This document shows positions 47,375-56,398 of a stretch of 64,000 bases of DNA, piece by piece. This stretch comes from an uncultured Pelagibacteraceae bacterium. GTDB taxonomy: Bacteria; Pseudomonadota; Alphaproteobacteria; Pelagibacterales; Pelagibacteraceae. The stretch lies in the NCBI GenBank assembly GCA_902625945.1, contig CACODG010000001.1, forward strand, positions 1 through 64,000, read 5' to 3'. The notes under the pieces were generated by a model. That model had not been told where the DNA came from and did not search any database. It was given only the letters and a program-made list of their open reading frames with translations. Made by a program: the position numbers and the translations under genes. Within the stretch, counting starts at the first letter, position 1. Each line of letters begins with the position of its first letter.

Positions 47375-48451
47375 CTAGGTTTTTTTCAAAAACCTCAATA
47401 TTATCGGCACTATGAACAATATCATTAATAACCGAATGATATGATGAAAAGAGACAAACTCAGGATCCAGATCAAAGAAAATTGCAATAACAGCAACTTC
47501 ATAAATTCCTCCAGGGCAATACGATAACAATAAAGTAAAGAAGTTTTTATCAATTACTAATCCTGCAACAACCGCTGCTGTGATGCCCAATATTACTAGT
47601 AAGAAAGTTGCTACAAAACTATGTAATGCATTTCTTCCTATTTCATTGAACGTTTTATCAGCGAATCTACACCCCACAGAAGAACCTAAAATTAATAAAC
47701 AATAATCGATAATGTCAGGAGATATTTGATAATTTGCAATTTCTGTGATTTGCAGTAAACCACTTGCTACTAAAGTTCCTGTCAATAAAGCAGCTGGAAC
47801 TTTTATTTTTTCAAAAAACAAAATTAAAATTATTGATACTATAATTAAAAACATTAAGTGATATAAATTTTGATTTTCAACTACTCTTTCAGAAATATTT
47901 ACGCTTTCTACATCATAAAAACTATTTACGATAAATGGAAAAACTGTAATTATAATAATTAACCTTATTAAATGAGATGTAGCTACTTGGCTTAGATCTG
48001 TTTTTGCATCTTCAGCTAGTATCATTAGTGGGCCTAATGCACCCGGTGCAGCTGAAAAAATAGAAGTTTTTTTTTCATATTTAGAAAACTTTTCTAAATA
48101 TTTTGAAACAATTAAAACACTTAAAATTATGTATATTAACATAATTAAAGAGGTCCAAACCCAATCTTGTATTTGACTAAATAAATCTTTGTCTATGTAG
48201 TTACCAATATAAAGACCAAGAATTATTAATATTGAGGATAATACCAACCTCGGCATTTTAGTTTTAAGACCCATCAATGATGCTAAAGAAGTTATTAGCA
48301 TTGGGCCCAAGAACCAGGCTAAAGGAATATTAAAATATTCAGCTATTATAGCACTTGGTATTGATATTATGATGACAGATATAAACGGTATTGAAAATAT
48401 CTGCTTAAAATTTTCTTTATTAAAAGGAATAGCTTGGTTATTCTGCATCAT
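47375..48451 (-). CDS. AbrB-family (putative ammonia monooxygenase-type) membrane protein
   Basis: A 358-aa polytopic membrane protein with about ten hydrophobic segments. PLAWFLGPMLITSLASLMG near the N-terminus and GCRFADKTFNEIGRNALHSF (about residues 257-276) match the AbrB duplicated family, often annotated as ammonia monooxygenase without evidence. Its role may be transport or regulation. The ATG is only 2 bp from the divergent proC ATG. Confidence 0.75.
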   Translation of the reverse strand: MMQNNQAIPFNKENFKQIFSIPFISVIIISIPSAIIAEYFNIPLAWFLGPMLITSLASLMGLKTKMPRLVLSSILIILGLYIGNYIDKDLFSQIQDWVWTSLIMLIYIILSVLIVSKYLEKFSKYEKKTSIFSAAPGALGPLMILAEDAKTDLSQVATSHLIRLIIIITVFPFIVNSFYDVESVNISERVVENQNLYHLMFLIIVSIILILFFEKIKVPAALLTGTLVASGLLQITEIANYQISPDIIDYCLLILGSSVGCRFADKTFNEIGRNALHSFVATFLLVILGITAAVVAGLVIDKNFFTLLLSYCPGGIYEVAVIAIFFDLDPEFVSFHHIIRLLMILFIVPIILRFLKKT

Positions 48452-48453
48452 TC

Positions 48454-49218
48454 ATGATTTTAGGATTTATAGGAACTGGTAAAATTTCATCATCAATTAT
48501 TTTTGGTATTTTTAAATCAAAGCTAAAAATTAAAAGAATTTATATATCTTCAAGAAATAGAAACATAGCTAAAAAACTATCGAAAAATTACAGAAAAATA
48601 AAAGTATTAAACAATAATCAAGAAATAATAGATAAATCCTCTGTAGTATTGTTGGGTGTTACACCTAAGGTTGGTAATAAAATATTACCTAAATTGAAAT
48701 TTTCAAAGAATAAAAAAATAATAAGTCTTATTTCGACTATCAACTTGAATAAACTTAAAAAAATTACAAAGAATAAAAATATTGTAAGAGCTATACCTTT
48801 GCCTCCAATTGAAATTAAAAAAGGGCCAGTCATTATTTGTCCGCCAAGTAAATTTGCTAAGAGTATTTTTAAACATTTAGGGCAAGTTCTAGAAGTAAGA
48901 AATGAAAAACTAAGTTATAAGTTTTGGTCTACCGCTTCTTTAATGGCAACATACTATGAAATACTTAATACGAGTTCCAAATGGTTATGTAAAAAAGGTA
49001 TTAATAAAAAACTAGCTGATACGTATATAGCTGAATTATTTTTAGCTTTAAGTCAGGATGCCTTAAATAAATCATCTCAAGGATTTAAAAAACTCGTAGC
49101 GGACTCACAGACACCAAAAGGCCTAAATATGCAGGTTCTTAAAGAATTGAAAAAAGGAAAATTCTTTACTAAATTCACCAAAGCTCTTGAAAATGTAAAT
49201 AAAAGAGTAAGCAAGTAA
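48454..49218 (+). CDS. proC: Pyrroline-5-carboxylate reductase-like protein
   Basis: A 254-aa NAD(P)-dependent reductase of the ProC family. The Rossmann motif GFIGTGKISSSI starts at residue 4, so the ATG cannot be much later. IVRAIPLPPIEIKKGPVIICP (ends shown, about residues 110-130) replaces the usual MPN(T)P segment, so the substrate may differ from standard P5C. The sequence is unusually Lys-rich. It precedes livH (49222) by 3 bp and may be part of that operon. Confidence 0.7.
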   Translation: MILGFIGTGKISSSIIFGIFKSKLKIKRIYISSRNRNIAKKLSKNYRKIKVLNNNQEIIDKSSVVLLGVTPKVGNKILPKLKFSKNKKIISLISTINLNKLKKITKNKNIVRAIPLPPIEIKKGPVIICPPSKFAKSIFKHLGQVLEVRNEKLSYKFWSTASLMATYYEILNTSSKWLCKKGINKKLADTYIAELFLALSQDALNKSSQGFKKLVADSQTPKGLNMQVLKELKKGKFFTKFTKALENVNKRVSK

Positions 49219-49221
49219 ATC

Positions 49222-50133
49222 ATGGAATATTTTATACAACAATTAGTTAACGGGATTACTTTAGGCTCGATCTATGGGCTTATCGCAATTGGTTACACGA
49301 TGGTATATGGAATTATTGGGATGATTAACTTTGCTCATGGTGATATCTTTATGATAGGAGCTTTTGTAGCTTTAATTTCATTTATTATTTTTGGTTTAAC
49401 TGGAGTGGCATTACCAGTTATTTTACTTTTAGTTTTACTAATAGCCATGCTTTTCACAGCTTGTTATGGATGGACAGTTGAAAAACTTGCTTATAAACCA
49501 TTGAGAGGATCTTTCAGATTAGCTCCACTTATTTCCGCATTAGGTATGTCAATTGTTTTACAAAATTACGTTCAAGTAGCTCAAGGGGCTAGAGTAAAGC
49601 CTATGCAGCCTTTGATTTCTGGTGGTTTAGAATTTTTTAAGAACTCTGAATTTATTGTGACAGTAAGTTACCTTCAAATTTTTATCGTCATCTTAACAAT
49701 AATTTTAATGGGTATTTTTACTTATCTTATTACTAAAACAGATTTAGGTAGAGCTCAAAGAGCCTGTGAGCAAGACAGAACAATGACAGCATTACTAGGA
49801 ATAAATGTAGATAGAACAATTTCAATTACATTTATAATTGGTTCTTCATTAGCATCAGTAGCTGGAATGATGTTTGTTCTTTATTACGGTGTAATTGATT
49901 TTTACATTGGGTTCTTAGCAGGCATTAAAGCTTTTACTGCGGCAGTATTAGGAGGAATCGGATCATTGCCCGGAGCAATGTTAGGCGGCTTGTTAATCGG
50001 ACTTATAGAAACCTTCTGGGCTGGATATGTTTCACTTGAATATAAAGATGTTGCAGCTTTTAGTGTATTAATTGTAGTTTTAATTTTCTTTCCAACTGGA
50101 TTTCTTGGAAAACCTGATATCGAGAAAGTTTAA
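49222..50133 (+). CDS. livH: Liv-type ABC permease LivH (cluster 2)
   Basis: A 303-aa permease with about eight hydrophobic segments; LINFAHGDIFMIGAFVAL-like MINFAHGDIFMIGAFVAL (about residues 34-51) and RACEQDRTMTALLGINVDR (about 179-197) are typical of LivH. The stop overlaps the livM ATG by one base. Cluster 2 is more like standard branched-chain amino acid systems than cluster 1. Confidence 0.93.
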   Translation: MEYFIQQLVNGITLGSIYGLIAIGYTMVYGIIGMINFAHGDIFMIGAFVALISFIIFGLTGVALPVILLLVLLIAMLFTACYGWTVEKLAYKPLRGSFRLAPLISALGMSIVLQNYVQVAQGARVKPMQPLISGGLEFFKNSEFIVTVSYLQIFIVILTIILMGIFTYLITKTDLGRAQRACEQDRTMTALLGINVDRTISITFIIGSSLASVAGMMFVLYYGVIDFYIGFLAGIKAFTAAVLGGIGSLPGAMLGGLLIGLIETFWAGYVSLEYKDVAAFSVLIVVLIFFPTGFLGKPDIEKV

Positions 50134-51401
50134 TGGAAAAGAAAGATATCATTCAATCATTTAAAGATAGTTTATTTACAGGCTTAATTGCTTTAGCTTT
50201 ATTCGGCCCGATAGTAGGTCTTAGAACTGCATCTAAAGGAGAGGGTTTATTTATAACTCCTCAATGGGGAGTAGTTTTTTTATTAGTTGGACTTTGTATT
50301 TTAGGACGATTTTTAATTAATTTGAATTCTGCCAGAAAAACTGAAATTACTTTTTTTTCAAAGTTCTCATCTAAGTTTTCAGCGATAACCGAAGATAAAG
50401 CAAAACACTTTGCAATTACCGCAATTTTATTTGCTGTTGTGTTTCCTTTTTTACCTTTTACCGACAGATACTTTATGGACGTAGCGATTATGATTTTAAC
50501 TTACATCATGCTTGGTTGGGGTTTAAATATTGTTGTAGGATTAGCAGGTCTTCTTGATTTAGGATATGTAGCCTTCTATGCAGTTGGTGCATATTCATAT
50601 GCATTGATCGCAACTACTTTTGGTTGGTCTTTTTGGATTTGTTTACCTTTAGCAGGAGTGTTTGCAGCTTTTTTTGGAATTTTACTTGGCTTTCCTGTTT
50701 TAAGATTAAGAGGAGATTATCTTGCGATTGTAACTTTAGGATTTGGAGAAATTATAAGAATTATTTTAATTAATTGGTATGAAGTAACTAATGGACCTGA
50801 TGGTATCACTGGAATACCACGACCATCTTTTTTTGGATTGCCTTTTAAAAGATCTCCAGATGAAGGGGAAACAAGTTTTCATTTGTTTTTCAATCTTGAG
50901 TATTCAACAATGCATCGAATAATATTTTTATATTATTTAATTTTAGTATTAGCCTTAATTACAAATTACTTTACGCTGAAGATAAGAAAACTTCCTGTTG
51001 GTAGGGCCTGGGAGGCTTTAAGAGAAGACGAAATCGCTTGCAAATCTTTAGGGGTAAATCCTACAAATACAAAACTTACTGCTTTCGCAATTGGCGCTAT
51101 GTTTGGTGGATTTGCTGGGTCATTTTTTGCTACACGACAAGCATTCATAAGTCCAGAAAGTTTTACATTCATTGAGTCCGCAATCATTGTAGCTATTGTT
51201 GTATTAGGCGGTATGGGCTCGCAGACTGGAGTAGTTCTTGCATCAATTTTTTTAATTGGAATAACAGAAATGTTTAGAGATTTAGAGCAATATAGGATGA
51301 TCGCTTTTGGTGGAGCGATGGTTTTAATTATGGTGTTTAAACCAAAAGGAATTTTAGCGAATAGGAAACCAACAATTCTTATGCATGGGGACAAGAAATG
51401 A
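50133..51401 (+). CDS. livM: Liv-type ABC permease LivM (cluster 2)
   Basis: A 422-aa permease subunit with an N-terminal extension of about 80 residues before the conserved core, as in many LivM. Hallmarks are GLAGLLDLGYVAFYAVGAYSY (ends shown, near residues 136-156), RLRGDYLAIVTLGFGEI (about 190-206) and the coupling loop REDEIACKSLGVN. It overlaps livG by 4 bp. Confidence 0.93.
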   Translation: MEKKDIIQSFKDSLFTGLIALALFGPIVGLRTASKGEGLFITPQWGVVFLLVGLCILGRFLINLNSARKTEITFFSKFSSKFSAITEDKAKHFAITAILFAVVFPFLPFTDRYFMDVAIMILTYIMLGWGLNIVVGLAGLLDLGYVAFYAVGAYSYALIATTFGWSFWICLPLAGVFAAFFGILLGFPVLRLRGDYLAIVTLGFGEIIRIILINWYEVTNGPDGITGIPRPSFFGLPFKRSPDEGETSFHLFFNLEYSTMHRIIFLYYLILVLALITNYFTLKIRKLPVGRAWEALREDEIACKSLGVNPTNTKLTAFAIGAMFGGFAGSFFATRQAFISPESFTFIESAIIVAIVVLGGMGSQTGVVLASIFLIGITEMFRDLEQYRMIAFGGAMVLIMVFKPKGILANRKPTILMHGDKK

Positions 51402-52189
51402 GTAACTTATTATCAGTAGAAAATTTAACAATGAAGTTTGGTGGTTTAATCGCAATTGATGACTTAAGTTTTGATGCAAAAAATAATCAAATTACATCTA
51501 TTATTGGACCTAATGGTGCAGGAAAAACAACTGTATTTAATTGCCTAACAGGATTTTATAAACCTACCAATGGTCAAATGTTCTTACACAAGGAAGATAG
51601 CAAAATTTCATTAAGAAAATATACTGACTTTAAAATAGCTTATGTTGCTAAAGTAGCTAGAACTTTTCAAAATATAAGATTGTTTCCTGCAATGTCAGTT
51701 TTAGAGAATTTATTAGTTGCCCAACACAATGAATTAATGGTTGCTTCGGGTTACTCTTTATTTGGTTTACTCAATCTTAAAACCTATAGAGATAAAGAAC
51801 AGCTAGCAGTCGATAAAGCAAAATACTGGTTAGATATTATTGGTCTAACCCATAGAGCGGATGATAATGCAGGAGATCTACCTTATGGCGATCAAAGAAA
51901 ATTAGAAATAGTTCGTGCAATGTGTATTGAACCAAGATTATTGTGCTTGGATGAACCGGCTGCAGGATTAAATCCAAAAGAGTCTGCTGAACTAAATAAA
52001 TTATTAAAATTCATTAAAACAGAAAAACAAACAGGAATTTTATTAATTGAACATGACATGAGTGTAGTGATGGGAATTTCTGATCATGTTGTCGTTTTAA
52101 ATTATGGTAAGAAAATATTTGAAGGAACAGCTGATCAAACTAAAAATAGCAAAGAGGTTATCGAAGCCTACCTAGGAGTAGATGAATAA
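51398..52189 (+). CDS. livG: Liv-type ABC ATPase LivG (cluster 2)
   Basis: A 263-aa ATPase with Walker A GPNGAGKTT (about residues 37-45), a signature that reads LPYGDQRKLEIVRAM (about 160-174) and Walker B LLCLDEPAAGLNP (about 178-190). The C-terminal LivG extension is present. It overlaps livM by 4 bp and livF by one base. Confidence 0.95.
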   Translation: MSNLLSVENLTMKFGGLIAIDDLSFDAKNNQITSIIGPNGAGKTTVFNCLTGFYKPTNGQMFLHKEDSKISLRKYTDFKIAYVAKVARTFQNIRLFPAMSVLENLLVAQHNELMVASGYSLFGLLNLKTYRDKEQLAVDKAKYWLDIIGLTHRADDNAGDLPYGDQRKLEIVRAMCIEPRLLCLDEPAAGLNPKESAELNKLLKFIKTEKQTGILLIEHDMSVVMGISDHVVVLNYGKKIFEGTADQTKNSKEVIEAYLGVDE

Positions 52190-52908
52190 TGCTTAAAATT
52201 TCTAATGTTGAAACTTTTTACGGAAAAATCCAAGCTCTTAGAGGTGTAGATCTTGATGTGAATGATGGTGAAATTGTTTCTTTAATTGGCTCTAACGGAG
52301 CAGGTAAATCAACTTTACTTATGACTATTAGCGGTGTGAATAAAGCTAAAAAAGGAAATATAGTTTTTAATGGTGAGAATATTGAAAATAAACAGCCTCA
52401 CAAAATTGTTGATATGGGTATTTGCCAAGTTCCCGAAGGAAGAAGAATTTTTTCAAGATTAACTGTAGAAGAGAATTTAAGATTAGGAGCTCATGCCAAC
52501 GAAAAAGGGAAGTATTTTGAAAATGATATTAAGGAAGTTTATGATTTATTTCCTGTTTTGAGTGATAGAAAAACGCAAAGAGGGGGAACTCTTTCAGGCG
52601 GAGAACAACAAATGTTAGCCATTGGAAGAGCATTAATGAGTAAGCCTAAAGTTCTTTTATTAGATGAACCTTCACTTGGAATAGCTCCTAAATTGGTAAA
52701 TCAAATATTTCTTTCAATAAAAAATATTAATAAAGAAAAAAATGTAACTATTTTTTTAGTTGAACAAAATGCTAAAAAAGCTTTAGAGCTTGCTGATAGA
52801 GCTTATGTTTTAGTTAATGGCAAAGTAACCATTAAGGGTTCTGGTCAAGAGTTGCTCAAAAATAAAGACATACAAGCCGCTTATCTCGAAGGTGGGGCAA
52901 AAAATTAA
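52189..52908 (+). CDS. livF: Liv-type ABC ATPase LivF (cluster 2)
   Basis: A 239-aa ATPase with Walker A GSNGAGKST (about residues 35-43), signature LSGGEQQMLAIGRAL (about 136-150) and Walker B VLLLDEPSLGIAP (about 155-167). It is the last gene before the separate binding-protein gene at 52987. Confidence 0.95.
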   Translation: MLKISNVETFYGKIQALRGVDLDVNDGEIVSLIGSNGAGKSTLLMTISGVNKAKKGNIVFNGENIENKQPHKIVDMGICQVPEGRRIFSRLTVEENLRLGAHANEKGKYFENDIKEVYDLFPVLSDRKTQRGGTLSGGEQQMLAIGRALMSKPKVLLLDEPSLGIAPKLVNQIFLSIKNINKEKNVTIFLVEQNAKKALELADRAYVLVNGKVTIKGSGQELLKNKDIQAAYLEGGAKN

Positions 52909-52929
52909 CTTTTTTTCATATTTACAAGA

Positions 52930-52958
52930 TTGTAATTAAGGTGTTCAATATCGATAAT
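52930..52958 (+). promoter_or_regulatory. Promoter of the second Liv binding protein
   Basis: TTGTAA (52930-52935) and GATAAT (52953-52958) with a 17-nt spacer. The -10 runs directly into the shared AT leader. Confidence 0.6.
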
Positions 52959-52986
52959 TAATTAATTAACAACAAAGGGAAATAAT
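52958..52986 (+). promoter_or_regulatory. Shared binding-protein leader, copy 3
   Basis: TTAATTAATTAAC (52958-52970) followed by AACAAAGGGAAATAAT and ATG, nearly identical to copy 1 at 36211 and similar to copy 2 at 43085. Confidence 0.6.
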
Positions 52987-54090
52987 ATGTTAAGAACGTT
53001 CAATAAACTTCTTTCATTAATTGCCGGAACATTAATGCTTGCAACAGTATCAGCTAAAGCTGACGTTGTTGTTGCTTCTGCTGGACCTATGTCAGGTCAG
53101 TACGCTTCATTTGGTGCTCAGTTAAAAGCTGGTGCTGAAATGTGGTTAAAGCACGTTAATAAAAAAGGTGGAATTAATGGTGAGAAAGTTAAATTAGAAA
53201 TCGGAGACGATGCTTGCGATCCTAAACAAGCTGTTGCTGTAGCCAACAAATTTGCTGGTCAAGGTGTAGCTTACGTTGCAGGTCACTTCTGCTCTGGTTC
53301 TTCAATTCCAGCTTCTGCGGTTTACAATGAAGAGGGAATCATTCAAGTTTCACCAGCTTCAACAAATCCAGCGTTAACGGATAAAGGTGGTAAATATACT
53401 TTTAGAGTTTGTGGTCGAGATGATCAGCAAGGTGAAGTTGCTGGTAAATTCTTAGCTGATAACTACAAAGGTAAAAAAGTAGCTATCCTTCATGACAAAA
53501 CTGCTTACGGAAAAGGTTTAGCAGACGCGACTAGAAAAAATATGAAGAAAGCTGGACTTAAAGACGCTATGTATGAAGCTTATACAGCAGGTGAAAAAGA
53601 CTATTCTGCTTTAGTTTCAAAACTTAAATCAAATAACATTGATGCAGTATATCTTGGTGGTTACCACACAGAGGGTGGTTTGATCGTAAGACAAATGAGA
53701 GATCAAGGTATGAAAACTAAATTAATCAGCGGTGACGCATTAGTTACAGCTGAGTATTGGGATATCACAGGAAATGCAGGTGAAGGTACGTTAATGACTT
53801 TCTCTCCAGATCCAAGAAATAATCCTGCTGCTGCAAGTGTTGTAAAAGAATTCAAAGCTGCTGGTATTGAGCCAGAAGGTTATGTTCTTTATTCATACGC
53901 TGCATTACAAGTATTCGAACAAGCTGCTAACCAAGCTGGAACAAATGATCCTGCTAAAGTTCTTAAAGTAATGAGAAAAGGTAAGTTTGATACTGTAATC
54001 GGTTCACTAAGCTTTGACAGAAAAGGCGACGTGAGCTTACCAGGTTATGTATTTTATGAGTGGAGCAAAGGTAAATACAAAGAACTGTAA
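52987..54090 (+). CDS. livK: Branched-chain amino acid-type ABC substrate-binding protein
   Basis: A 367-aa periplasmic binding protein. The signal peptide is residues 1-25 (ending SAKA); the mature part begins DVVVASAGPMSGQYASFG, and DDACDPKQAVAVANKF (about 76-91) plus GHFCSGSSIPASAVY (about 101-115) are hallmarks of LivJ/LivK. It follows livF but has its own promoter, and a strong terminator closes it, so it can be expressed far above the permease. Confidence 0.93.
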   Translation: MLRTFNKLLSLIAGTLMLATVSAKADVVVASAGPMSGQYASFGAQLKAGAEMWLKHVNKKGGINGEKVKLEIGDDACDPKQAVAVANKFAGQGVAYVAGHFCSGSSIPASAVYNEEGIIQVSPASTNPALTDKGGKYTFRVCGRDDQQGEVAGKFLADNYKGKKVAILHDKTAYGKGLADATRKNMKKAGLKDAMYEAYTAGEKDYSALVSKLKSNNIDAVYLGGYHTEGGLIVRQMRDQGMKTKLISGDALVTAEYWDITGNAGEGTLMTFSPDPRNNPAAASVVKEFKAAGIEPEGYVLYSYAALQVFEQAANQAGTNDPAKVLKVMRKGKFDTVIGSLSFDRKGDVSLPGYVFYEWSKGKYKEL

Positions 54091-54110
54091 ACCAATTGCT
54101 TAACCAATTT

Positions 54111-54136
54111 AAAAGGGGGCTTAGGCCCCCTTTTTT
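54111..54136 (+). terminator. Intrinsic terminator after livK
   Basis: AAAAGGGGGC / GCCCCCTTTT stem with a TTAG loop and a run of T (54131-54136). Confidence 0.93.
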
Positions 54137-54154
54137 ATTTATAGAAAGGAAATT

Positions 54155-54490
54155 ATGGAAATAACTTATGATGATTTTAAGAAAGTGCAGATTAAGGTTG
54201 GCACAGTTCTAGAGGTAAAAAAAAATGAGAAAGCTAGGAAGCCCTCTTTAGTTGTGAAGGTTGATTTTGGAAAAGAAATTGGAATTAAACAATCTTCAGC
54301 TCAAATAACTCACTATTATAACGCTGAAAGTTTAGTGGGCAAACAAGTAATAGGAGTTTGTAACTTTCCAACAAAGAATATAGCTGGTGTTGTATCTGAA
54401 GTTTTAGTGCTTGGAGCTATTGAAAAAGATGGAAAAGTTGTCTTAGTGCACCCATCTCAGAAAACTGATAATGGTTTAGATATTGCATAA
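54155..54490 (+). CDS. CsaA-like tRNA-binding (OB-fold) protein
   Basis: A 111-aa protein consisting of one EMAP/tRNA-binding OB domain, as in CsaA and the C-terminus of MetG. VQIKVGTVLEVKKNEKARKP (about residues 11-30) and QVIGVCNFPTKNIAGVVSEV (about 64-83) are diagnostic. CsaA proteins bind tRNA and have chaperone-like activity. It has a good ribosome site (GAAAGGA) and overlaps the next gene by one base. Confidence 0.85.
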   Translation: MEITYDDFKKVQIKVGTVLEVKKNEKARKPSLVVKVDFGKEIGIKQSSAQITHYYNAESLVGKQVIGVCNFPTKNIAGVVSEVLVLGAIEKDGKVVLVHPSQKTDNGLDIA

Positions 54491-54927
54491 TGAGTTCTGA
54501 AACATTTAATTGGAGTTGTAAACACACTTGGTCAAGAAGTGCAAAGAATACATTTTGGTGCTTGCTTGGATGTTCGATAGGTGACTTTGGGACTATTTTA
54601 TTTTTTCAATTAACCAAAATTCCTTTTCCAGTTCTAGCAATTATGGTTTTAGCTATTATCAATGGTATTATTACAAGTATTATTTTAGAAACGATTATTT
54701 TATTAAGACAGAATTTTTCTCTAAAGTTAGCCTTTAAAACAGCTGTTGGAATGAGTTTAATCTCAATGGTAAGTATGGAAATTGCAATGAACGCCACTGA
54801 TTATTTTTTAACTGGAGGAGCTATTTTAACTTGGTGGGTTGTTCCAATAATGCTTGCCGTAGGATTTGTTACTCCTTGGCCATATAATTATTGGAGATTA
54901 AAAAAGTTTAATGAGGCATGCCATTAA
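54490..54927 (+). CDS. DUF4396 family membrane protein
   Basis: A 145-aa membrane protein with about four hydrophobic segments. GCSIGDFGTILFFQ (about residues 28-41) and ISMVSMEIAMNATDYFLTGG (about 95-114), with VTPWPYNYWRLKKF at the end, match DUF4396. Met- and Cys-containing segments may bind a metal, which is inference. Its stop abuts that of the convergent CBS gene. Confidence 0.75.
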   Translation: MSSETFNWSCKHTWSRSAKNTFWCLLGCSIGDFGTILFFQLTKIPFPVLAIMVLAIINGIITSIILETIILLRQNFSLKLAFKTAVGMSLISMVSMEIAMNATDYFLTGGAILTWWVVPIMLAVGFVTPWPYNYWRLKKFNEACH

Positions 54928-55356
54928 CTAATAACTATTGATATAATCCTTTAAATTTTTATTTTCCTCTTCAATTTTATTGATTAAATGTTTGACCACA
55001 TCACCAATAGAGACTATGCCAAGAAGTTTTTTATCTTCCATAATTAAAATATGTCTGATTTTTTTTTCCGTCATTTCATCCATTAATTCAGTGACAGAAG
55101 TATTTAAATCACAGGTTACTAATGATTTTGACATTAGTTCTGAAACTGGAAGAGTTAAGTTAAATTTTTCAGCATAAATAAATCTTGATAGATCTCTTTC
55201 TGATAGTATACCTATAACTTTCTTGCTTTCATCAACTACAGGCATACAACCAATTTTTTTTTCGTGAAATTTTTGGCTGGCAGATTTAACGGTATCTTTT
55301 TCACTGAGTGTGAAACATTCTCTTTTTGACATCCTGCTAACAAGTTTACCAGGCAT
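54928..55356 (-). CDS. CBS-domain protein
   Basis: A 142-aa protein made of two CBS motifs (about residues 8-60 and 68-125) and a short charged tail; IGCMPVVDESKKVIGILSERD and IRHILIMEDKKLLGIVSIGD (each near the end of one motif) show the typical adenosyl-nucleotide-binding fold. Such stand-alone proteins often sense AMP, ATP or NADH. The target is unknown. Confidence 0.88.
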   Translation of the reverse strand: MPGKLVSRMSKRECFTLSEKDTVKSASQKFHEKKIGCMPVVDESKKVIGILSERDLSRFIYAEKFNLTLPVSELMSKSLVTCDLNTSVTELMDEMTEKKIRHILIMEDKKLLGIVSIGDVVKHLINKIEEENKNLKDYINSY

Positions 55357-55407
55357 AGTTTCATTTAATTAAAATAACAAACGTTAGTCAAATCAATTAA
55401 TAAAACA

Positions 55408-55938
55408 TTAAGTAATTTTATCTAGGATTTTATCCTTAAAAACGAAGTGATGAACAATTACTGCTAGAATATGTAGTGCTACTAAAACAATAAGCAAATA
55501 ATTAGCATAGATATGAACTTCATAATATAAATCAGCTAATTGGAAATTATCTTTATCAAACCCATACCTAAAAAATAAAAAATTAAGTTCTTCACCCATA
55601 TAAAGTTTCTTTAATACTCCTGAAATAGTTATAGTAAAAATACTCAGGTAAAGTAAAAAATGATTTACTTTTGCTATAATCACTTGACCTTTAAAAAAAC
55701 TCTTCCCATCAGTAGGGCTTGAATTGAAAAATTTCCAAATCAATCTAAACAACGTGATATAAAAAATTATAATACCAACTAGAATATGTATATTTTCTAG
55801 ATCTATTCTTAGGTCAGAAAATTCTAAGCCTACTAAGTAAAAACCGAAGGGTATTTGAAGAATTAAGATAACAAAAGTAATCCAATGAAACAATTTAGCT
55901 AGTAGACCGTATTTGCTAAAACTATTAAAAACTTGCAT
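55408..55938 (-). CDS. Cytochrome b561-family protein
   Basis: A 176-aa four-helix membrane cytochrome b. Likely heme ligands are His17 (LLAKLFHWITF), His51 (NIHILVGI), His137 or nearby (YYEVHIYANYLL) and His151 (LVALHILAVIVHHF). It moves electrons between quinol and a periplasmic partner. It is divergent from the cytochrome c' gene with 19 bp between the start codons. Confidence 0.87.
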   Translation of the reverse strand: MQVFNSFSKYGLLAKLFHWITFVILILQIPFGFYLVGLEFSDLRIDLENIHILVGIIIFYITLFRLIWKFFNSSPTDGKSFFKGQVIIAKVNHFLLYLSIFTITISGVLKKLYMGEELNFLFFRYGFDKDNFQLADLYYEVHIYANYLLIVLVALHILAVIVHHFVFKDKILDKIT

Positions 55939-55957
55939 ACTATCATTCTAACAATTT

Positions 55958-56398
55958 ATGAAAAAATTCAAATTAAATATTATCGTATTAATTTTTGTTC
56001 TTGGTTCAACGTTTGTTTATGCCCAAAGTGTTGAAGAAATTATCAAAGGAAGAAAAGCAATGTTCAGTGAAAATTATCAAAATGGTAAAAAAATTTCTAT
56101 TTTATTAAAGTCGGGAAAAAAAGAAGAAGCTAAACCTATAATGAAAAAAATGTCTGAAAATTATAAAAAACTTTTAGACTACTTTCCGGAAAATACTAAA
56201 GAGGGCTTCAAAACAGAGGCACTACCCAGTATTTGGGAAAATAAAGATGAGTTTAATGCTTTAATGCAAAAAGCATCAGATGATATGCTTAAACTCGCAA
56301 AAGCAATTGATACAGCTGATGACCTCAGAGCAATTCAAAAAGAATTGATGTGGAACAACTGCTCAGCTTGTCATAATAGATTTAGAGCACCTCACTAA
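55958..56398 (+). CDS. Cytochrome c'-type (class II) cytochrome
   Basis: A 146-aa periplasmic cytochrome: signal peptide 1-22 (ending VYA), four predicted helices and a C-terminal heme site CSACHNRFR with Cys135, Cys138 and His139. A C-terminal CxxCHxxFR is typical of class II cytochromes. Some members bind NO or CO; others carry electrons. The divergent cytochrome b561 may be its partner. The stop abuts the ATG of the LysE gene. Confidence 0.88.
   Translation: MKKFKLNIIVLIFVLGSTFVYAQSVEEIIKGRKAMFSENYQNGKKISILLKSGKKEEAKPIMKKMSENYKKLLDYFPENTKEGFKTEALPSIWENKDEFNALMQKASDDMLKLAKAIDTADDLRAIQKELMWNNCSACHNRFRAPH

Noticed and set aside
50966-51394. 142-codon minus-strand frame inside livM
   Set aside because: Antisense shadow of a conserved permease.
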